Source of the DNA: a virus
IMG/VR virus record: IMGVR_UViG_3300037231_000029
Coordinates: 1 to 23,095 of that record
DNA: 23,095 nt
Direction: 5' to 3' (one strand)
Part shown: positions 14,990 to 22,926 of the stretch, piece by piece
Layout of the letters: every line of letters starts with the position of its first letter
How positions within the stretch are numbered: position 1 is the first letter of the stretch
Notes under the pieces: model-generated
Told to the model about the DNA's origin: nothing
The model's database searches: none
The model's input: the letters and a program-made list of their open reading frames with translations, nothing else
Translations under genes and position numbers: made by a program

Positions 14990-15638
14990 GGGAATAGGTC
15001 TCCCCTTTTAGCAGTCGCTGAACTCGCTCTACCGAACAATCGAAGCGTTCGGCGAGATGCAATTCATTCCATCCGAGCGACTCCAGATAGCGAGCCTCAC
15101 GAACTTGTTCAAGCGTAAAGTTGTTTGGGTTACCGCAAATCACGGACGCTGCATAATCGCCGTTCATCCATCGTGCGGCGGCCAACGGATTCGGTTTGCC
15201 AGCGCGGCCGCAATGCGCGCCGAATTGGCGCACCAATTTCTCGCGGTTCTCCCAGTCCTTGCGCGTCGTCTGAAATCCAAACTTAGCGAGATATCTGATA
15301 CCGGCGTGCCCACCAGGAATCATGTTCAGGCCCCTCGGGTACAGCGACAGGTCGCTGACACAAATCTCTTCGAGATCCATCGCTTCGTCAAACGATAGCC
15401 CGCATGAAATTACCTGATGAGTGCTAATCGCTTCCTCACCAAGTTCTCGCATGGCCTGATGAAGACGGTACGGCGATCCGGTATTGGCCGCATGGCGATG
15501 TTGGCCCCATCTCGCCGCCCATCCCCGCTTCGTGATGCCGACATACGTCAGTCCGTTTTCCTCGCCACAACCGGCACCCCGGATAAACGTGTCTTCTCGT
15601 TCGTGAAAGTATGCGCATAGACGACATGCCTCCCATCC
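14979..15638 (-). pseudogene. GIY-YIG homing endonuclease, frame-split or lacking a normal start
   Basis: The frame is open from 15638 to the TAA at 14981-14979, but its first ATG (15452) comes after essential motifs. Upstream of it lies GLTYVGITKRGWAARWGQHR, the YIG half of a GIY-YIG nuclease, followed by SPYRLHQAMRELGEEAIS and, further on, YPRGLNMIPGGHAGIRYL. The C-terminal part (FTLEQVREARYLESLGWNEL, then FDCSVERVQRLLKG) is a DNA-binding helix-turn-helix as in phage homing endonucleases. The GIY strand seems to be in the neighbouring frame: HVVYAHTF at the end of the 184-residue frame (15548-16102), displaced by one base. No ATG, GTG or TTG start exists between 15638 and the YIG motif; only a CTG at 15551. 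Either a one-base indel has broken the gene, or a -1 frameshift joins the frames. Such genes are free-standing mobile elements in phage genomes. Confidence 0.65.
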
Positions 15639-16102
15639 TCATCACTTGATGTCGAAAGTAGGGGCGCGAGTGGGATCACAACTTGATCCCACCGGCGATC
15701 AGTGAAGTCAGAGGATCTCTGAAGGCTAAATACACACTTCGGTCCCACCGGAAGTGAATATCGTTCGTCGGTCTCCGTCGCTCGGCTATGACATTCGATT
15801 GAACGGCCGTCATCCTGGATGGTGAGAATGACGTGCAGCGAAAGATGGCGGCTCGAATCATCGGCAAAATCGGCGTTAGCAAGCGCGAGATAGTCGCCGC
15901 CATCCCTCACCCACCCGATCAATGCTTGCTCGAACGAATGCGCCAGGGAGCCTAATCCTGAGCCAATCCGCATCTTGAAAGCTCCGCCGAGCCCAGATAG
16001 GAATTCAAGGTTTTTGGCGTTGGAAAGCACCTTTGGGATGCGGGTGATGCGTTCTCGCGGCTTATGGCCTAAAACAAACGGCAGTCCAGCCCTAAGCGCC
16101 AT
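15548..16102 (-). CDS. Unknown 184-residue protein, end overlapping the endonuclease frame
   Basis: I do not recognise this protein. The ATG at 16102 overlaps the stop of the 90-residue gene (TGATG), a sign of coupled translation and hence of a real gene. The sequence begins MALRAGLPFVLGHKPRERIT, has a short Gly/Ser segment GSGLGSLAHSFEQALIGWV and a beta-rich second half (LSLHVILTIQDDGRSIECHS and WDQVVIPLAPLL). The last part, GRHVVYAHTFTNEK, looks like the first strand of a GIY-YIG nuclease, whose remaining parts are encoded in the -1 frame at 14979-15549. One reading is that an endonuclease gene has inserted into or fused with the 3' end of this gene. Confidence 0.55.
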   Translation of the reverse strand: MALRAGLPFVLGHKPRERITRIPKVLSNAKNLEFLSGLGGAFKMRIGSGLGSLAHSFEQALIGWVRDGGDYLALANADFADDSSRHLSLHVILTIQDDGRSIECHSRATETDERYSLPVGPKCVFSLQRSSDFTDRRWDQVVIPLAPLLSTSSDEDGRHVVYAHTFTNEKTRLSGVPVVARKTD

Positions 16103-16374
16103 CAGCTGTAGCTCGCTTTACCGGCAGTCACTAGCGCGGACGCCTCGCCAGCAAGCAATGCGATGCGCGTACCGGAGGCAAGCGTGCGCGGATAGTCCAA
16201 ATTCGCGCACACAACACCGGTCATGCCGGGACGGCGTGGTATTCCTGGAGGATCCAGTGTTGTATAGGCCGCGCTTAAGGTCACGTACACAGCCACACTC
16301 GATTCGATGCGCGACACGTCCACGTTGATCACTACGCCGCCGGGGGTGTCGTGCTGCACGAGACTTGGATTCAT
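16102..16374 (-). CDS. Unknown 90-residue protein
   Basis: A small gene with AAGGA 6 bases before the ATG at 16374. The product begins MNPSLVQHDTPGGVVINVDV and appears beta-rich, with alternating hydrophobic residues (SSVAVYVTLSAAYTTL) and a Pro/Arg turn GIPRRPGM. No signal peptide, transmembrane helix or recognisable motif is present. It belongs to a run of small genes between the portal-linked fibre gene and the protease; its stop shares a base with the start of the 184-residue gene. Function unknown. Confidence 0.6.
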   Translation of the reverse strand: MNPSLVQHDTPGGVVINVDVSRIESSVAVYVTLSAAYTTLDPPGIPRRPGMTGVVCANLDYPRTLASGTRIALLAGEASALVTAGKASYS

Positions 16375-16422
16375 GGAATGTCCTTAATCTAGAGGGTCTA
16401 GAGACCTGAGTTGCGTTTTAGG

Positions 16423-16623
16423 TCATCGATGCCGCACTGCCGCTTCCGGATCATTTTGTGCGACGAGCAACTTCCGTAAAATGCGCCACGCCCGCAGATC
16501 GTCAGCAGCGACCCACAGGTGTCCATTGGGCTTCTGTGGATACGGCTTGCTCAGATCCGCATCGTCCTTGGTCAGTTCCTCGATCTCGCCCAAATCCGTG
16601 ACCGGCGTGAATTTGTCTGCCAT
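16423..16623 (-). CDS. Unknown 66-residue acidic protein
   Basis: A small gene beginning MADKFTPVTDLGEIEELTKD and ending in a basic segment (VRHR). The centre has a short LWVAADDLRAWRILRKLLVA helix. I cannot assign a function. Its ribosome binding site GAGGA (16635-16631) and the first two bases of its ATG are part of a strong hairpin, so translation may be controlled. The 195-bp stretch between this gene and the 883-residue gene holds that hairpin and otherwise no feature I can identify. Confidence 0.6.
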   Translation of the reverse strand: MADKFTPVTDLGEIEELTKDDADLSKPYPQKPNGHLWVAADDLRAWRILRKLLVAQNDPEAAVRHR

Positions 16624-16655
16624 CGGAATATCCTCGTTTTAAAGAGGATTCCGAT
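16622..16655 (-). promoter_or_regulatory. Hairpin covering the ribosome binding site and start of the 66-residue gene
   Basis: On the minus strand ATCGGAATCCTC (16655-16644) pairs with GAGGATATTCCGAT (16635-16622), 12 base pairs with a 2-base bulge and an 8-base A/T-rich loop. The 3' arm contains the GAGGA Shine-Dalgarno and the A and T of the ATG. In the folded mRNA the start would be hidden. There is no T-run, so it is not a terminator on this strand. Confidence 0.55.
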
Positions 16656-16818
16656 ACTATTCGCGCAAAGGCTCCGTTTTCGCCAGAGGTGAAGCATGGC
16701 CGCGCAAGTAGCTGAGAACGCGCAATATTTTCCGCAACTATTTGCATTTTCGCGGGGCCACTTGGAAATCGAAGCATAGAATTCGCGCTCGCTTTCCTAT
16801 GGCCGTGGAGGGGGATCA

Positions 16819-19470
16819 TCATTGCACCCGACAGAAAGACCCGGCTTGAATCTGAAGCTGCACGGCGGTCGAAGCCTTCGCCAACAGGTTGACCGTTCCC
16901 GCATTCGCTCCGTTGATGAGCGAGAAGGACACGAGTGCATCAAAGTTCGTGGCCGCCGTCACGATCACATTCCCCAATGAAGTGCTATACGCCGTTGCGA
17001 CCGAATTATCCGTGGTGCCCAAAGCCGTGGGCTCGCTCAAGCCGTAGGTTACGGCGGTGGGCGATGCGGGTCCGGTAAACTCTATATTCAAGCCACCCAG
17101 CGCCACCGACTGGTAATAGAGGTGACACTCTGCGGTGTAGGTCGTGCTGGCGAGCACCGGGAATTGCAGCGTGTTTCCCCCTGCCACGTTTGAAAAGGTG
17201 GTGGTTGAATTGGTGTACTGACTCGTTAAAATCGTGATGCCAGGATAGTTCTGAGTGGATGGACCGTTGGCTCCAAAGTCCCACAGATTAATAATACGGG
17301 CTGCTGCTGTTGCTGCGGGCTGAAGCTTGAAATTATTAGTCGCTGCGGTGCCTAGCCAAAGATTTGCAAAGGGGAGAGCCGTGCTCCCAATATCGCCGCT
17401 CGCCGCGGCAGCGGCAAGAATCCTAGTTGTGGTAAAATTTTGACTCGATTGAATAATGACGGGACCTTCAAAATTCGTCGTCCCAGTCGTCCCAAAAGTG
17501 ACAGTCTGATTCTCGGCAGAATTGCCAATTTGGATGGTTGAGGCGTTCGCAGTGAAATTGATGTGGCCCGCACTGATATTGTTGGAATCGTAGACCGATA
17601 GAGTATTGCCGTCGAGGATTCCTCCCGCCGTGCGCAATGACCACAAATTCGTCGCCGTCACATTCGTGCCCGCGATAGGCGCAGCAATATAGACGTTATC
17701 GAGATTCGTGATCGTGGTCGCGGCGTTGGTCGCCGCAATCGTGGGCGCCCCGATGCCGATAGAGGTCTCTTCCGCGATAGTGCCGCTCGCCGTACCGTCT
17801 GTTACCGAGAGCGCGGGAATCGAAACCCCATAGCCTGCTGTGCCCCAAGAACTGGGTGCCGTAAAGAACGCTCCCTGCGTCGTGAGGGTGAGCGGCATCC
17901 CGAGGGTCGAGCCGCTTACCTCGCCCGTCCTATTCCAGATCGCATCGGTGGGTACACTGGTATTGGGATATCCATAGGTCGCGCTCATGAGTGTCTGCGT
18001 CGTCATCGTCATCGCAGTGCCCGAGCCTAACTGAACACCACTCCACTTGATGCCAAAGTCAGAACTGTCCGCGACCATAAAACTAGTGCCGCCGCCGTAA
18101 AAATTAGCACCATCAATGACCGTGCTAAAAGCGCCGTGAAGATACCAGCCATTCGCGGCGGTGCCGACCAGAATATTGCGAAATATGGGTTGATCTATCC
18201 TGACGTTCGAGGAGAGATAAAACAGATAATCGGTTGACACACTGCCCTGCTCTCCTCGAACATTATCGAAGCTCAGTTGGTGATCGCCATACACGGCGGC
18301 GGTCTTGTTCATGTAGAAGCCATAAGTGCCCCCCACCCACGCCTCAACCCCGTCGAACGTGATGTTGGTCATCACCGCGAGCGGATCGACCCAAATCAGT
18401 GCATTGGCAACGCCTGCTACTTGAGTGATATAGACATCTTGGAAGTGCCAGTGGTCATTGGATTCAGTCGCCACATTCGGGTCAACGGAGAAAACAATAT
18501 TGCGATCCGCGATGAAGTACAGATCCTCGGCGTGATCGTTGTCACGTCCGCAGATGCGAAGCGCGATGGAGCCGGCTTGCGTGTCCGTGGTCCCGCAGTC
18601 ACTCGCTATGGCACTTCCTCCCGTCCAGCTCGTGCCGCCAGTAACTAAAATATCCTTAAGTTCAAAGCCGCCTTGGTCAATGATTTCAATGGCCGTCTTG
18701 GTGTAGGTCGTATCGGCGGTGCGAAAGCCGACGCCGATCAGCGAATTGCCAAACGATTCCCCCGACCCTCCGTTGTAGAACTTAAACACCGAACCGTTGG
18801 CGCTCGGCACAAAAGTGATTTCTGAGGAGTAACGCCCCGCGCCAACAATCCTGACGCCGTTTCCCGCCACGGTAATGGTGGAATTGACATAACAGGTCGC
18901 CCCTGTAGGCATCTGTACAGTGCCGCTGCTGCCTATATAGTTGATCGCTGCCTGAATGCCCGCCGTGTCCACCGTCGCATTACTCGAGGAGCCGTTGCAA
19001 ATCGCGCCGAATTGAAGGGGGCTCACCATTGTTGCGTAAGAAAGCATCGCCGGAGTGACGGCAAGGGCCGTGATGCTCGAAGCAACGCTGCCCGTACCGC
19101 TCGCCGTCACTGGGCCGGTCAAAGCTGTGATGCCTGAGCCGCCGCCCGTCGCATTTAAAACCGAGCCCGCGAAGGACAGATTCGTGCCAAGCGTGATCGC
19201 TCCCGGCGCCGCAGTGGAGCCTGTGGCGTTGCCGAGGATGGTGCCGGTGGGGCTTGACGTGAGCGCTAACCAAGGCAGCATAGAGAAATTTGAATTGACA
19301 ATCCCGAACTGATTACTGATCGGGTCGCCCATCGGGCTGGACGTGCAGGGATTCGGGCCACACAGAATTGTCGCCTGCGCGAGTGCCTGGTGTGCCGGCA
19401 GAGAGAGTAAGGCGAGCGCGAGCAACGCTGCAGCGATGATCGTTTTTAAAAACCTCACACCTGGTTGCAT
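16819..19470 (-). CDS. Tailspike-like protein with Sec signal peptide and pectate-lyase-type beta-helix
   Basis: An 883-residue protein. Residues 1-31 are a Sec signal peptide (FLKTIIAAALLALALLSLPA, cut predicted after ALA). The mature N-terminus has C37-x4-C42 and FGIVNSNFSMLPWLAL, paralleling the 835-residue fibre protein. From about residue 148 a pectate-lyase-3-like repeat begins (PLQFGAICNGSSSNATVDTA, then GIQAAINYI, MPTGATCYVNSTI and GVRIVGAGRYSSEI), the fold of many phage tailspike depolymerases. Strands of short polar repeats continue to about residue 650. The C-terminal 160 residues form a separate beta domain ending VQLQIQAGSFCRVQ, like a receptor-binding or trimerisation tip. It begins 12 bases after the portal stop with AGGA upstream. 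Cargo between portal and protease genes is unusual. Likely target: host polysaccharide, not provable here. Confidence 0.75.
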   Translation of the reverse strand: MQPGVRFLKTIIAAALLALALLSLPAHQALAQATILCGPNPCTSSPMGDPISNQFGIVNSNFSMLPWLALTSSPTGTILGNATGSTAAPGAITLGTNLSFAGSVLNATGGGSGITALTGPVTASGTGSVASSITALAVTPAMLSYATMVSPLQFGAICNGSSSNATVDTAGIQAAINYIGSSGTVQMPTGATCYVNSTITVAGNGVRIVGAGRYSSEITFVPSANGSVFKFYNGGSGESFGNSLIGVGFRTADTTYTKTAIEIIDQGGFELKDILVTGGTSWTGGSAIASDCGTTDTQAGSIALRICGRDNDHAEDLYFIADRNIVFSVDPNVATESNDHWHFQDVYITQVAGVANALIWVDPLAVMTNITFDGVEAWVGGTYGFYMNKTAAVYGDHQLSFDNVRGEQGSVSTDYLFYLSSNVRIDQPIFRNILVGTAANGWYLHGAFSTVIDGANFYGGGTSFMVADSSDFGIKWSGVQLGSGTAMTMTTQTLMSATYGYPNTSVPTDAIWNRTGEVSGSTLGMPLTLTTQGAFFTAPSSWGTAGYGVSIPALSVTDGTASGTIAEETSIGIGAPTIAATNAATTITNLDNVYIAAPIAGTNVTATNLWSLRTAGGILDGNTLSVYDSNNISAGHINFTANASTIQIGNSAENQTVTFGTTGTTNFEGPVIIQSSQNFTTTRILAAAAASGDIGSTALPFANLWLGTAATNNFKLQPAATAAARIINLWDFGANGPSTQNYPGITILTSQYTNSTTTFSNVAGGNTLQFPVLASTTYTAECHLYYQSVALGGLNIEFTGPASPTAVTYGLSEPTALGTTDNSVATAYSTSLGNVIVTAATNFDALVSFSLINGANAGTVNLLAKASTAVQLQIQAGSFCRVQ

Positions 19471-19482
19471 CGTGTTTCCTGT

Positions 19483-20820
19483 TCAGCCGTCCGAAACCGT
19501 ATCGTCCGCTTGCGCACTGCCGCTCCCTGTCGGAACGCCGGGTGTCGGTTCCTGGCCGGCGGCCGGCCGCCCCGCGGCATCCGGCGCCGTGCCCGTCATG
19601 TCGCTGCCCAACGCAGCCAGGTTCACCGGCACACGCACCTCATCGCCGCCGGGCACCGGCGGCAGGCGCTCGCCGCGGCGCCACTCGTTCGTCGTGATGA
19701 GACCCGATAGCGCGCCGATGCGGCCCAGGTTGTAGCGTGTCAGCGGATCCGCGCGCAGCAGCGGGCTCTCGTCCAGATCGACGCCCAAACCCTCTTCGTC
19801 GAGATCGAAGGTCTGCACCAGCTTTTGCTCGAACATCTCCAGATCCGGCGCCACCGTCTCATTCACATAGCTCTGATCTTCCTGGATGATCGTCGAGCCC
19901 TTAGAGGTGTCGGGCTGCATGAGTTTTCGCGTCGGGACGCCGAAAAAGCGCGCGATGTCCTGCACGGACATCTGCTGCTGATTGATGAACTGCAGATCGA
20001 CCGCCGTCAGCTGCAACTGCTGCCATTTCAGACCTTCTTCGAGCACCGCCGTGCGGCCGGTGTTCTGCACGCCGGATTGAAACTCCTCCCATTGCGCCTT
20101 CAGGCGTTTCGCGGCGGAGTCTGAGAGCGTCTTGTCGGTCTGCAGGACACCGGAGGGTCGTGCGCCGTTGTTGACCCAGCGCGAGGCCTGTAAGCCCTGC
20201 CCCATCGCAAGCCCGATCGAATCTCTCGCCATGCCGATCGTCGAGGCGGCCACCAGCATGTTGAAGCTGATTCCCCGGATGTGGACGATGTCCTCGGCCG
20301 GGATCGCGACGGGGAAATTGCGCAGCATCGCGATTTGAAAGAGGCCAATCCGGTTCACGTTGTAGAACCAACTGCCGTCGGAGGCTTCCAGCACCATCAC
20401 CGCATCCGGATTGATCCAGATGAGCTCGGCCGGATCGCCGCGGCGGTCGCGAAGGATCGCCCAGTAGGCGTTGCCGCGCAGCAGGTAGGCGACCCAGGTA
20501 TCGCGGACGAACTCGAACCAGGTCTGCACCCGATTCGGGCGAATCATCAGCCGCGCGATCGCGTGATCATTGATCTTGGTGCGCGTACCGTTGGCCGCCT
20601 CGGTAAAGAGCGCGGGCGTGCAGCGGGCGACGTCGTGCGCCCGAACATAGACAGCCCGATATACCGAGCTCACCGACATTGCGGTGGCCTGAGATACCAG
20701 CAGGCCGCTCGCCGACTGCACGGAGCCTAACGGTGGCACCATTCCGTATGAGGGCACTCCTGCTGAGCTGCGCTGCATCGACGCAGTCATGCCTCGCGCG
20801 ACGCGATCGAACAGCCCCAT
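19483..20820 (-). CDS. Portal protein (HK97 family)
   Basis: A 445-residue portal protein, normal length for the HK97 type. Typical blocks are MSVSSVYRAVYVRAHDVARC near residue 48, FEFVRDTWVAYLLRGNAYW, DIVHIRGISFN, the helix with SRWVNNGARPSGVLQTD, and SVQDIARFFGVPTRKLMQPD near residue 285. Twelve copies form the ring at one vertex through which DNA is packaged and to which the tail attaches. AAGGA lies 7 bases before the ATG at 20820. The C-terminal 40 residues are Gly/Pro/Ala-rich and likely disordered. It follows the terminase and the small membrane protein, and is followed at 12 bases by the 883-residue spike gene. Confidence 0.95.
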   Translation of the reverse strand: MGLFDRVARGMTASMQRSSAGVPSYGMVPPLGSVQSASGLLVSQATAMSVSSVYRAVYVRAHDVARCTPALFTEAANGTRTKINDHAIARLMIRPNRVQTWFEFVRDTWVAYLLRGNAYWAILRDRRGDPAELIWINPDAVMVLEASDGSWFYNVNRIGLFQIAMLRNFPVAIPAEDIVHIRGISFNMLVAASTIGMARDSIGLAMGQGLQASRWVNNGARPSGVLQTDKTLSDSAAKRLKAQWEEFQSGVQNTGRTAVLEEGLKWQQLQLTAVDLQFINQQQMSVQDIARFFGVPTRKLMQPDTSKGSTIIQEDQSYVNETVAPDLEMFEQKLVQTFDLDEEGLGVDLDESPLLRADPLTRYNLGRIGALSGLITTNEWRRGERLPPVPGGDEVRVPVNLAALGSDMTGTAPDAAGRPAAGQEPTPGVPTGSGSAQADDTVSDG

Positions 20821-20838
20821 GCGGTGATCCTTGAAGGG

Positions 20839-21003
20839 TTAGGACGCGCGGGCGTCGAGCAATGCGCCGATGAGCAGAAACGCGCCCGCGACGATGAAGC
20901 CGGCCGGTCGATAAATGCACCAGGCGCCGTAGGACACCGATGCGGCACCGAGGATCCCGGCGACGTCCCTGGTAATGGATCCGAGCGCGGGCGTCTTGAG
21001 CAA
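20839..21003 (-). CDS. Small two-helix membrane protein between terminase and portal (TTG start)
   Basis: A 54-residue protein beginning at a TTG (21003-21001). AGGAG lies 6 bases upstream and overlaps the stop codon of the terminase gene, which makes the start convincing. The sequence holds two hydrophobic segments, DVAGILGAASVSYGAWCIY and GFIVAGAFLLIGALLDA, separated by a short RPA turn. It probably forms a membrane hairpin. Tiny membrane proteins of this type are common at this site in siphovirus genomes, but no role is established to my knowledge. The TAA stop is 18 bases before the portal ATG. Confidence 0.75.
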   Translation of the reverse strand: MLKTPALGSITRDVAGILGAASVSYGAWCIYRPAGFIVAGAFLLIGALLDARAS

Positions 21004-21012
21004 AGAAATCTC

Positions 21013-22926
21013 CTAGAGCATGAGCAGCCCGCGCTTCTCGTACGTGGATTCGGTTGGTGCCGGTGCGGCTGTGGCCGCGCCGACGGCCATGGTGAGGGCG
21101 ACTAAAGCATCGATCCTGTTCACCGCGCGCCGCTTGGAAAACCATCGATTGTCGAATGGGTCGCGCTCGACCGCCGCGGACATCATGGCGGAGATCAACA
21201 CCGGGCTTCGCCGGATGCGGATCCGCTTCTCCAGGATCAGCGTCTCCAGCGCGAGCACCGAACCCGGCATCCAGAGACCTTGCGGCGGCTCCTCGCCGGT
21301 AAGCCTGGCCGCTTCGAGCTGCTCCGGAGTCGGCTTCGCGCGGCGCACGCCGCCTTGGGGATGCTCGGCCTGCGGAAGTGTGAGTCCCTGCGCGTCGAGT
21401 TCCTCCTCGAGCTTGCGGTACGCATAGCGGTCGTAGGCGAGCAGCGCGATCTGATATTCAACGTTCACCTCGGCCAAGCGCGCCGCGACGAAGTCGAGCC
21501 GGATGTTCCGACCCTCGACGGCGTTCAACCAGCCGCCTTTCACCCAGACCTCGTAGGGCGCCTGATCGCGCAGTGACCGCTCGACGAGCGTGTCCTTCGG
21601 CGTCCAGGCCTCGACCCAAGCATCGTAGGTCGGCATCTGCACCGGCTTGCCATCGCGCTCAAGCGTCATCATGCCGGTCTGGACGCAGAAGCCGAGCGCG
21701 GTCAAATCTTGGCTGCCGGAGAGGTCCGCGCCCGCCCAGAGTTGCTTGCCCGCATGCTCGCGCGGGTCGAACTCGGCCAGCACGCCCTCGAGCGCTTGGC
21801 GCCCCATCCAGGCCTGTTCGGCGTCCGTCCATACGCAGAAATGCAGACGCAGGATGCCGTTGAGCTTGCCGGGGATCGCCTTCGCCTGGCGCACGACGCT
21901 TTCTAGGTAGTCGTGCTGGATGGTCACGCCCAGGAGCGGATTCGCCTTGATCCAACAGGTCGGATCTTCGAGCGGGTCATCGCTCTCGTCGAGCGCACAG
22001 ACATACGAAAAAGTCTCATCGTCGATCACTTCACCTATGTAGGCGAAGGCCTTGTCCGGCGTCATCGTGCCGGCGGCGACCCGCACCGCGTGCTGGTGCT
22101 CCTGCCAGCAGACGGAGTTTCGATCGGACCCCGAGTTTGTGATCATGATCAGGAGCGGCTGGCGGCGCCATTTGAAGCCGCGCTCCAGCATCTCGATCAC
22201 TGTGCCGTTCGGATGCTCGTGCACCTCGTCGCAGAGCGCAAAGTGCGGCCGCGGACCCGATTGACTGTTCTCGCTCGAAATCGGCCGAAAGAACGAGGCC
22301 GATTCCATGTCCGCCAGATTCCAGACCGGGTTGCCGCCCGACGGGGTCAGCCGACTGGCCAGCTTTGGCGATTGCTCGCGCATCGCGACCGCATCGCGAA
22401 AAAGAACCATGGCCTGGTCCTTCTTGCTCGCGGCGGCGTAGATCTCGGCGCGCGGTTCACCGTCCGAGGTCAGCCCGTACATGCCGATGCCGGCGGCCAA
22501 CGGGCTCTTGCCGTTGCCTTTGCCCTGCTCGAGGTAGGCGCGGCGAAAACGCCGGCTGCCATCCTTGCGCCGCCAGCCTAAGATCGAACCAACGATGAAG
22601 ATCTGGGACGGTTCCAGATGGAATGGGCGCCCCTCAAACTGGCCGCCGGCGAGCTGCAGAACGTCAGTGAAATAGCCAAATACGCGATCCGCAGGTCCCT
22701 CGACGGGATAGCCCGCTTTCTTGGCTTCCTCACGCTCTTCGGCTGTCGGCTCGTTCCAGGTCAGGCCGCGCTTCGGCCCGCGCTTCAAATCGTCGAGGTG
22801 ACGCCGGCAGGCGTTGCGGACGTGGGGGCCGGCGATGATCTTGCCGTCGCGCACGGCCGTGGCGTAGGCGGTAACCGGGTCCTTACTTGAAGAAGCGCCC
22901 CGCCGGATCTTTCTTTTCGCCACCAT
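21013..22926 (-). CDS. terL: Terminase large subunit
   Basis: A 637-residue packaging motor and nuclease from the ATG at 22926; the frame is open further upstream but that part overlaps the small subunit gene more deeply. The ATPase has a Walker A motif EQGKGNGKS at about residues 133-141 and a Walker B with acidic pair HFALCDEVHE at about 228-237, followed by a coupling stretch LLIMITNSGSD. The nuclease half shows GADLSGSQDLTAL at about 399-411, LLAYDRYAYRKLEEEL and the late acidic motif VNRIDALVALTMAV. These match the Terminase_1 family (HK97-like). It uses ATP to pump DNA through the portal and cuts at the end. The Shine-Dalgarno is weak, and the gene overlaps the small subunit by 44 bases, suggesting translational coupling. 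Confidence 0.95.
   Translation of the reverse strand: MVAKRKIRRGASSSKDPVTAYATAVRDGKIIAGPHVRNACRRHLDDLKRGPKRGLTWNEPTAEEREEAKKAGYPVEGPADRVFGYFTDVLQLAGGQFEGRPFHLEPSQIFIVGSILGWRRKDGSRRFRRAYLEQGKGNGKSPLAAGIGMYGLTSDGEPRAEIYAAASKKDQAMVLFRDAVAMREQSPKLASRLTPSGGNPVWNLADMESASFFRPISSENSQSGPRPHFALCDEVHEHPNGTVIEMLERGFKWRRQPLLIMITNSGSDRNSVCWQEHQHAVRVAAGTMTPDKAFAYIGEVIDDETFSYVCALDESDDPLEDPTCWIKANPLLGVTIQHDYLESVVRQAKAIPGKLNGILRLHFCVWTDAEQAWMGRQALEGVLAEFDPREHAGKQLWAGADLSGSQDLTALGFCVQTGMMTLERDGKPVQMPTYDAWVEAWTPKDTLVERSLRDQAPYEVWVKGGWLNAVEGRNIRLDFVAARLAEVNVEYQIALLAYDRYAYRKLEEELDAQGLTLPQAEHPQGGVRRAKPTPEQLEAARLTGEEPPQGLWMPGSVLALETLILEKRIRIRRSPVLISAMMSAAVERDPFDNRWFSKRRAVNRIDALVALTMAVGAATAAPAPTESTYEKRGLLML

Noticed and set aside
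16380-16405. Paired TCTAGA sites forming a small inverted repeat
   Set aside because: Two 6-bp palindromes separated by three bases; too short and with no gene signal attached.
16502-16822. 106-codon minus-strand frame over the 66-residue gene
   Set aside because: Overlaps in a different frame, no ribosome binding site of quality, no coherent protein features; the 66-residue frame has a Shine-Dalgarno and a better composition.
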